Origin: Pseudoduganella rivuli
GTDB taxonomy: Bacteria; Pseudomonadota; Gammaproteobacteria; Burkholderiales; Burkholderiaceae_D
Assembly (NCBI RefSeq): GCF_009674485.1
Contig: NZ_WKJJ01000003.1
Span: 421,186 to 485,185 of the forward strand
Reading direction: 5' to 3'
Length of the DNA: 64,000 nucleotides
A program made the position numbers and the translations under genes. Below the pieces are notes generated by a model that did no database searches, was not told the DNA's origin, and saw only the letters and a list, made by a program, of their open reading frames with translations. Shown piece by piece: positions 61,294 to 64,000 of this stretch (its first letter is position 1; each line of letters begins with the position of its first letter).

Positions 61294-61929
61294 TTAAAAC
61301 AGTCCGAGCTTGATCGCGGCCCGGGCCAGCTCGATGTCGGTACGCACACCGAGCTTCATCTTGATCTGGTAGTGGCAGTTCTGCACGGTCTTGACGGCGA
61401 TCGACAGCCGCTCGCCGATTTCTTCCGAGCTGCGGCCGTCGAGCCGCAAGCGGAGTATTTCGAATTCCCTTGGCGACAATTCGGTCAGCGGTGTCCCTGA
61501 TGGTGCAAGGAGCGCGAGCGCCAGGTCGGGGGCGATGTCCGGACTGAGGACCTTGCGTCGCGCCGCGACCTGGTACACCGCGGCAACGAGCTCGTCGGGC
61601 GAACTGCTCTTGGTGATGTAGCCCAGCGCGCCGGCACGTAACGCCTGGTTCGCATAGATGGGTTCCCGATGCATGGTGAAGACCAGGATGCGGGCATCCG
61701 CGTGCCGTTGAACCAGGCGCCGTATCAATTCCACGCCGCCAATATCGGGCAGGCCAAGGTCAAGCACCAGCACGTCGGGCGCCAGCAGCCGGTACTGATC
61801 CAGCGCTTCGCGCCCGGTGGCCGCCTCGCCGGCAACGGTCAAGTCCGGCCTCGACTCCAGTAGCCGGCGGTAACCCTCGCGTACCACCGCGTGATCGTCC
61901 ACCAGCAGCAAGCGCGTCTTGTTCTGCAC
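61294..61929 (-). CDS. NarL/UhpA-type response regulator (GTG start)
   Basis: The 211-residue protein has a receiver domain with DDH (residues 11-13), phospho-acceptor Asp57 (VLVLDLGLPD) and the Lys in GYITKSSSP. A LuxR-type helix-turn-helix follows (LSPREFEILRLRLDGRSSEEIGERLSIAVKTVQNCHYQIKMKL). The GTG start shares one base with the stop codon of the kinase gene (TAGTG), with GGAG 8 bases upstream. It is the best candidate to bind the three CGGGAAttttkCCCG sites around this module. Confidence 0.92.
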   Translation of the reverse strand: MQNKTRLLLVDDHAVVREGYRRLLESRPDLTVAGEAATGREALDQYRLLAPDVLVLDLGLPDIGGVELIRRLVQRHADARILVFTMHREPIYANQALRAGALGYITKSSSPDELVAAVYQVAARRKVLSPDIAPDLALALLAPSGTPLTELSPREFEILRLRLDGRSSEEIGERLSIAVKTVQNCHYQIKMKLGVRTDIELARAAIKLGLF

Positions 61930-63338
61930 TATTGATTCTCCAGGATAGTTAAGGTTTCGGCTGGAAACTCGGCGTCTACCCGCATTCCCTGTGGCGATCT
62001 CGCGGTCATGGCAAAGCGCCCGCCCAGGGCGGCAACGCGTTCATTCATGCCCAGCACCCCCAGTCCGCTGCCGGAAGTGCTGGCTTCGCGTTTTTCTCCA
62101 TCGTCCTCGATACGGACGGTGCACTGCCGCGCAGTGCGGGCCAGGCGCACCGTCACATGGCGGGGGGCGCCGTGGCGCAAGGCATTGGTCAGGCTTTCCT
62201 GGACGATGCGATAGAGGCTCACCGTCAAATCATCCGGCAAATCGTCGATGCCGCCTTCGATGAACAAGTCGAAGGTACACGCGGGGCTGCGGCGTTGCCA
62301 GCCGGCGACGAGTTGCTCGAGCCCCGCTTGCAGGCCGAATTCCTCCAGGCCGACAGGCCGTAATTGGCAAAGGATGCTTTGCAGGGCTTCCAGCATGTGC
62401 ACGGTCACCGCCGCGATGGACTGTGCCGCCGGCAACAACTCGGGGTGGCGTCCGCGCGTACGCGCCGTGATGAACGCGGCATCGGCGCCGATCGAGGTCA
62501 GGCATTGGCCAAATTCGTCATGGAGTTCGCGCGCCAGGTAGCGCCGTTCCTCCTCTCGTACCGCAAGCAGCCGCTGGGCCAGCTGACGCTGGTTGGCCGT
62601 GGTCTTTTGCAGTTGCTCGGTCAGGTGATCGAAGCCGGCGGCAATGCGGTGCAGCTCGATAAGCCTGGGACGCGGCATGCGGGCGGCAAGGTCGCCCGCT
62701 TCGACGCGTTCGATGACCGCCAATATCTGGTCGGTCGGCTGAAGGGCGCGGCGTACCGGCAGGTAGATGAGCAGGTTCAGCACGAGGATGCCGACGGTCA
62801 TGCCCAGCACCGTACGTATCTGGTGCCACAAGATCAAGGCTTCGCAGTCCAGGTTGGGCGAGACGACGAACTCGCCGATCTTGAAGCCCGGGTATTGTCC
62901 GATCGCGCCGCGGTAATGGATTTCCGGTCCAATCAAGTGGGCAAGGGCCCAGCGCACAGCCGCCGGAGGAGCCGATGCCTCGCCAAAACAGCGCCGAAGT
63001 ACGGGGCGTGTCTTGTAGGTATCTTCCACCGCGACACAAATGTTGAGTAACTGGCCAATACCGTCGAGTGACGCCAGCCCGGTCTCAAGCCCCGCCAATC
63101 CGATGTCGAACACGCCGCGGGGTTGTGCCGCTTCCGCGGTCAACAGGCGCGCTACGGTGCCGCCGGTCTGCGCGATGCGTACGCGTATCCGGTCTTGCGC
63201 CTGATGGAACACGACTGCTGTCGCGCATACACCGATGGCCAGCGCGAACAGCGTTATCCGCAGCAATAGATGAGATTTGAGATTGATGTCCCTGCCATGC
63301 TCCGCGGGAGGCAATGTATCCGGAGAATCTTGCGGCAT
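61929..63338 (-). CDS. Membrane histidine kinase, UhpB/NarX-like
   Basis: The 469-residue kinase has a first membrane helix at about 24-46 and a periplasmic sensor of about 125 residues. The sensor carries three Cys (ICVAVEDTY, LRRCFGE, NLDCEAL). A second helix (about 168-194) and HAMP domain (about 196-250) follow. The HisKA_3 helix contains His273 (ARELHDEFGQCL), and the HATPase domain ends it (LYRIVQESLTNALRHG; GSGLGVLGMNERVAALGG). The periplasmic cysteines could form a disulfide or redox switch. It is coupled to the regulator gene that follows. Confidence 0.92.
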   Translation of the reverse strand: MPQDSPDTLPPAEHGRDINLKSHLLLRITLFALAIGVCATAVVFHQAQDRIRVRIAQTGGTVARLLTAEAAQPRGVFDIGLAGLETGLASLDGIGQLLNICVAVEDTYKTRPVLRRCFGEASAPPAAVRWALAHLIGPEIHYRGAIGQYPGFKIGEFVVSPNLDCEALILWHQIRTVLGMTVGILVLNLLIYLPVRRALQPTDQILAVIERVEAGDLAARMPRPRLIELHRIAAGFDHLTEQLQKTTANQRQLAQRLLAVREEERRYLARELHDEFGQCLTSIGADAAFITARTRGRHPELLPAAQSIAAVTVHMLEALQSILCQLRPVGLEEFGLQAGLEQLVAGWQRRSPACTFDLFIEGGIDDLPDDLTVSLYRIVQESLTNALRHGAPRHVTVRLARTARQCTVRIEDDGEKREASTSGSGLGVLGMNERVAALGGRFAMTARSPQGMRVDAEFPAETLTILENQ

Positions 63339-63383
63339 AGGCTACCCACCGTCCATGAAGGTGCGGAATGTACCATAGAGTAT

Positions 63384-63400
63384 TCGGGAATTTTTCCCGA
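63384..63400. promoter_or_regulatory. Candidate operator copy 3 (TCGGGAATTTTTCCCGA)
   Basis: A perfect 7-bp inverted repeat TCGGGAA/TTCCCGA with a 3-base spacer lies 46 bases upstream of the kinase start. It is in the gap shared with the divergent TPR gene. It is the most symmetric of the three copies. Confidence 0.55.
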
Positions 63401-63422
63401 CTTGCCGGGTATGATTATTATT

Positions 63423-63449
63423 TGTGCAATATAAGTTGCATCATGCACA
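63423..63449. promoter_or_regulatory. Nested inverted repeat upstream of the TPR gene
   Basis: Outer arms TGTGCA/TGCACA enclose inner arms TGCAA/TTGCA around TATAAG. The nesting is unusual and sits in the A/T-rich middle of the kinase/TPR gap. It could be a second regulator site or overlap a promoter. Confidence 0.4.
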
Positions 63450-63568
63450 TAGGAAATTGACAATAGGCAATCAATGCTGTCACACTGCACGCCGCAGGGC
63501 TGCGGCCAGCAGCGTCCTGCCGCTTCGCCGGCGTGCCGCCGCCCAATTTCTCAATTCCTATCCCGACC

Positions 63569-64000
63569 ATGCGATGGCTTGCCTGTGTCCGCCTGATATG
63601 CCTGTTTGTCCTGTGTTTGCGCGCAGGCGCCTGCCTGGCGGCTGACGCCTCATTTGATGTCTCATTTGACACATTACTGGCGCGCGGCGCCGCCGAACGC
63701 GAACAGGGCAACCTGACCCTCGCCATCGATGCCCTGCGCGCGGCGCAGGCGCTGGCGGTCGGCGACGTCCAGCGGCGCCAGGCTGCCACCGAACTGGGCG
63801 CCTCCCTGCTGCAGGCGCGCCGCCTGGAGCAGGCCGACGCGCCGCTGCATGCCGCGTACGCCATGGCGCAGGGGCAGGACCGGGCGCGGGCCGCACTGGC
63901 GCTGGGCAACCTGGCCCAGCTGCGCAAGCAGCCCGACGCCGCGCGCCAGGCGTATGCCGAGGCCGAACGGCTGGCCGGCGGCGATGCCGGCCTGGCCCTC
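63569..64000 (+). CDS. Secreted TPR-repeat protein, N-terminal part (runs off the window)
   Basis: An ATG at 63569 opens a frame that continues to the window end (144 codons seen). The first 25 residues are a Sec signal peptide (MRWLACVRLICLFVLCLRAG, cut near CLAADA). The rest has TPR-like helical pairs (LLARGAAEREQGNLTLAIDALRAAQAL; EQADAPLHAAYAMAQGQDRARAALALGNLAQLRKQPDAARQAYAEAERL). The codon pattern and Ala-rich composition fit a real gene. Similar leaders occur in periplasmic TPR/CHAT proteins, but the C-terminal part is needed. It diverges from the kinase gene. Confidence 0.75.
   Translation, partial: MRWLACVRLICLFVLCLRAGACLAADASFDVSFDTLLARGAAEREQGNLTLAIDALRAAQALAVGDVQRRQAATELGASLLQARRLEQADAPLHAAYAMAQGQDRARAALALGNLAQLRKQPDAARQAYAEAERLAGGDAGLAL

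Overview
The window is about 60% GC chromosomal DNA from a flagellated betaproteobacterium, most likely an Oxalobacteraceae member of the Janthinobacterium/Duganella/Massilia type. The evidence is the gene content and order of the flagellar locus, the gmk-rpoZ-spoT order, a PEP-CTERM protein and an ApbE/NosR module. The family assignment rests on recognised protein sequences and gene order, not on a 16S gene.

Region 1 (1-13790): a sulfotransferase-like gene, then flgN-flgM-flgA on the minus strand and flgB-C-D-E-F-G-H-I-J-K-L on the plus strand. Region 2 (13830-22146): a REP-like palindrome and then one minus-strand gene for a 2,730-residue protein. Nearly all of that protein is an octapeptide repeat organised into 134-residue super-repeats, ending in a FrpC-like calcium-binding domain. 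It lies directly behind fliR in the same direction. Region 3 (22228-34470): fliR-Q-P-O-N-M-L-K-J-I-H-G-F on the minus strand with fliE divergent. Region 4 (34474-42818): a YcgR-like PilZ protein, a free-standing FlhB C-terminal domain, a second FliK-like protein, then fliT, fliS, fliD, flaG and fliC. Together regions 1, 3 and 4 encode the rod, hook, filament, rings, most of the export gate, the switch, chaperones and length control. flhA, full-length flhB, motAB, flhDC, fliA and the chemotaxis genes are not in the window.

I find candidate sigma-28 (FliA) promoters of the form TAAA/TCAA-N15-GCCGxTAA in front of flgM, flgK, fliD and fliC. These are the genes expected to be late flagellar genes.

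Region 5 (43229-57000): a diguanylate cyclase, a NarL-type response regulator with a soluble PAS histidine kinase, a small membrane protein, greB, a solute-binding-like protein, a PEP-CTERM/HAF-repeat protein, spoT-rpoZ-gmk, a tetR-hydrolase operon with an apparently leaderless start, and an NCS2 purine permease with a long structured leader.

Region 6 (57092-64000) looks like an inserted module. A remnant of a ClC chloride channel CBS domain abuts a NosR-like flavo/iron-sulfur membrane protein. That is followed by its ApbE flavinylating enzyme, a cupin, a second two-component system and the start of a secreted TPR protein. Three copies of the motif CGGGAAttttkCCCG lie in the two divergent control regions of this module, suggesting one shared regulator. 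No tRNA, rRNA, CRISPR array or insertion sequence was seen.
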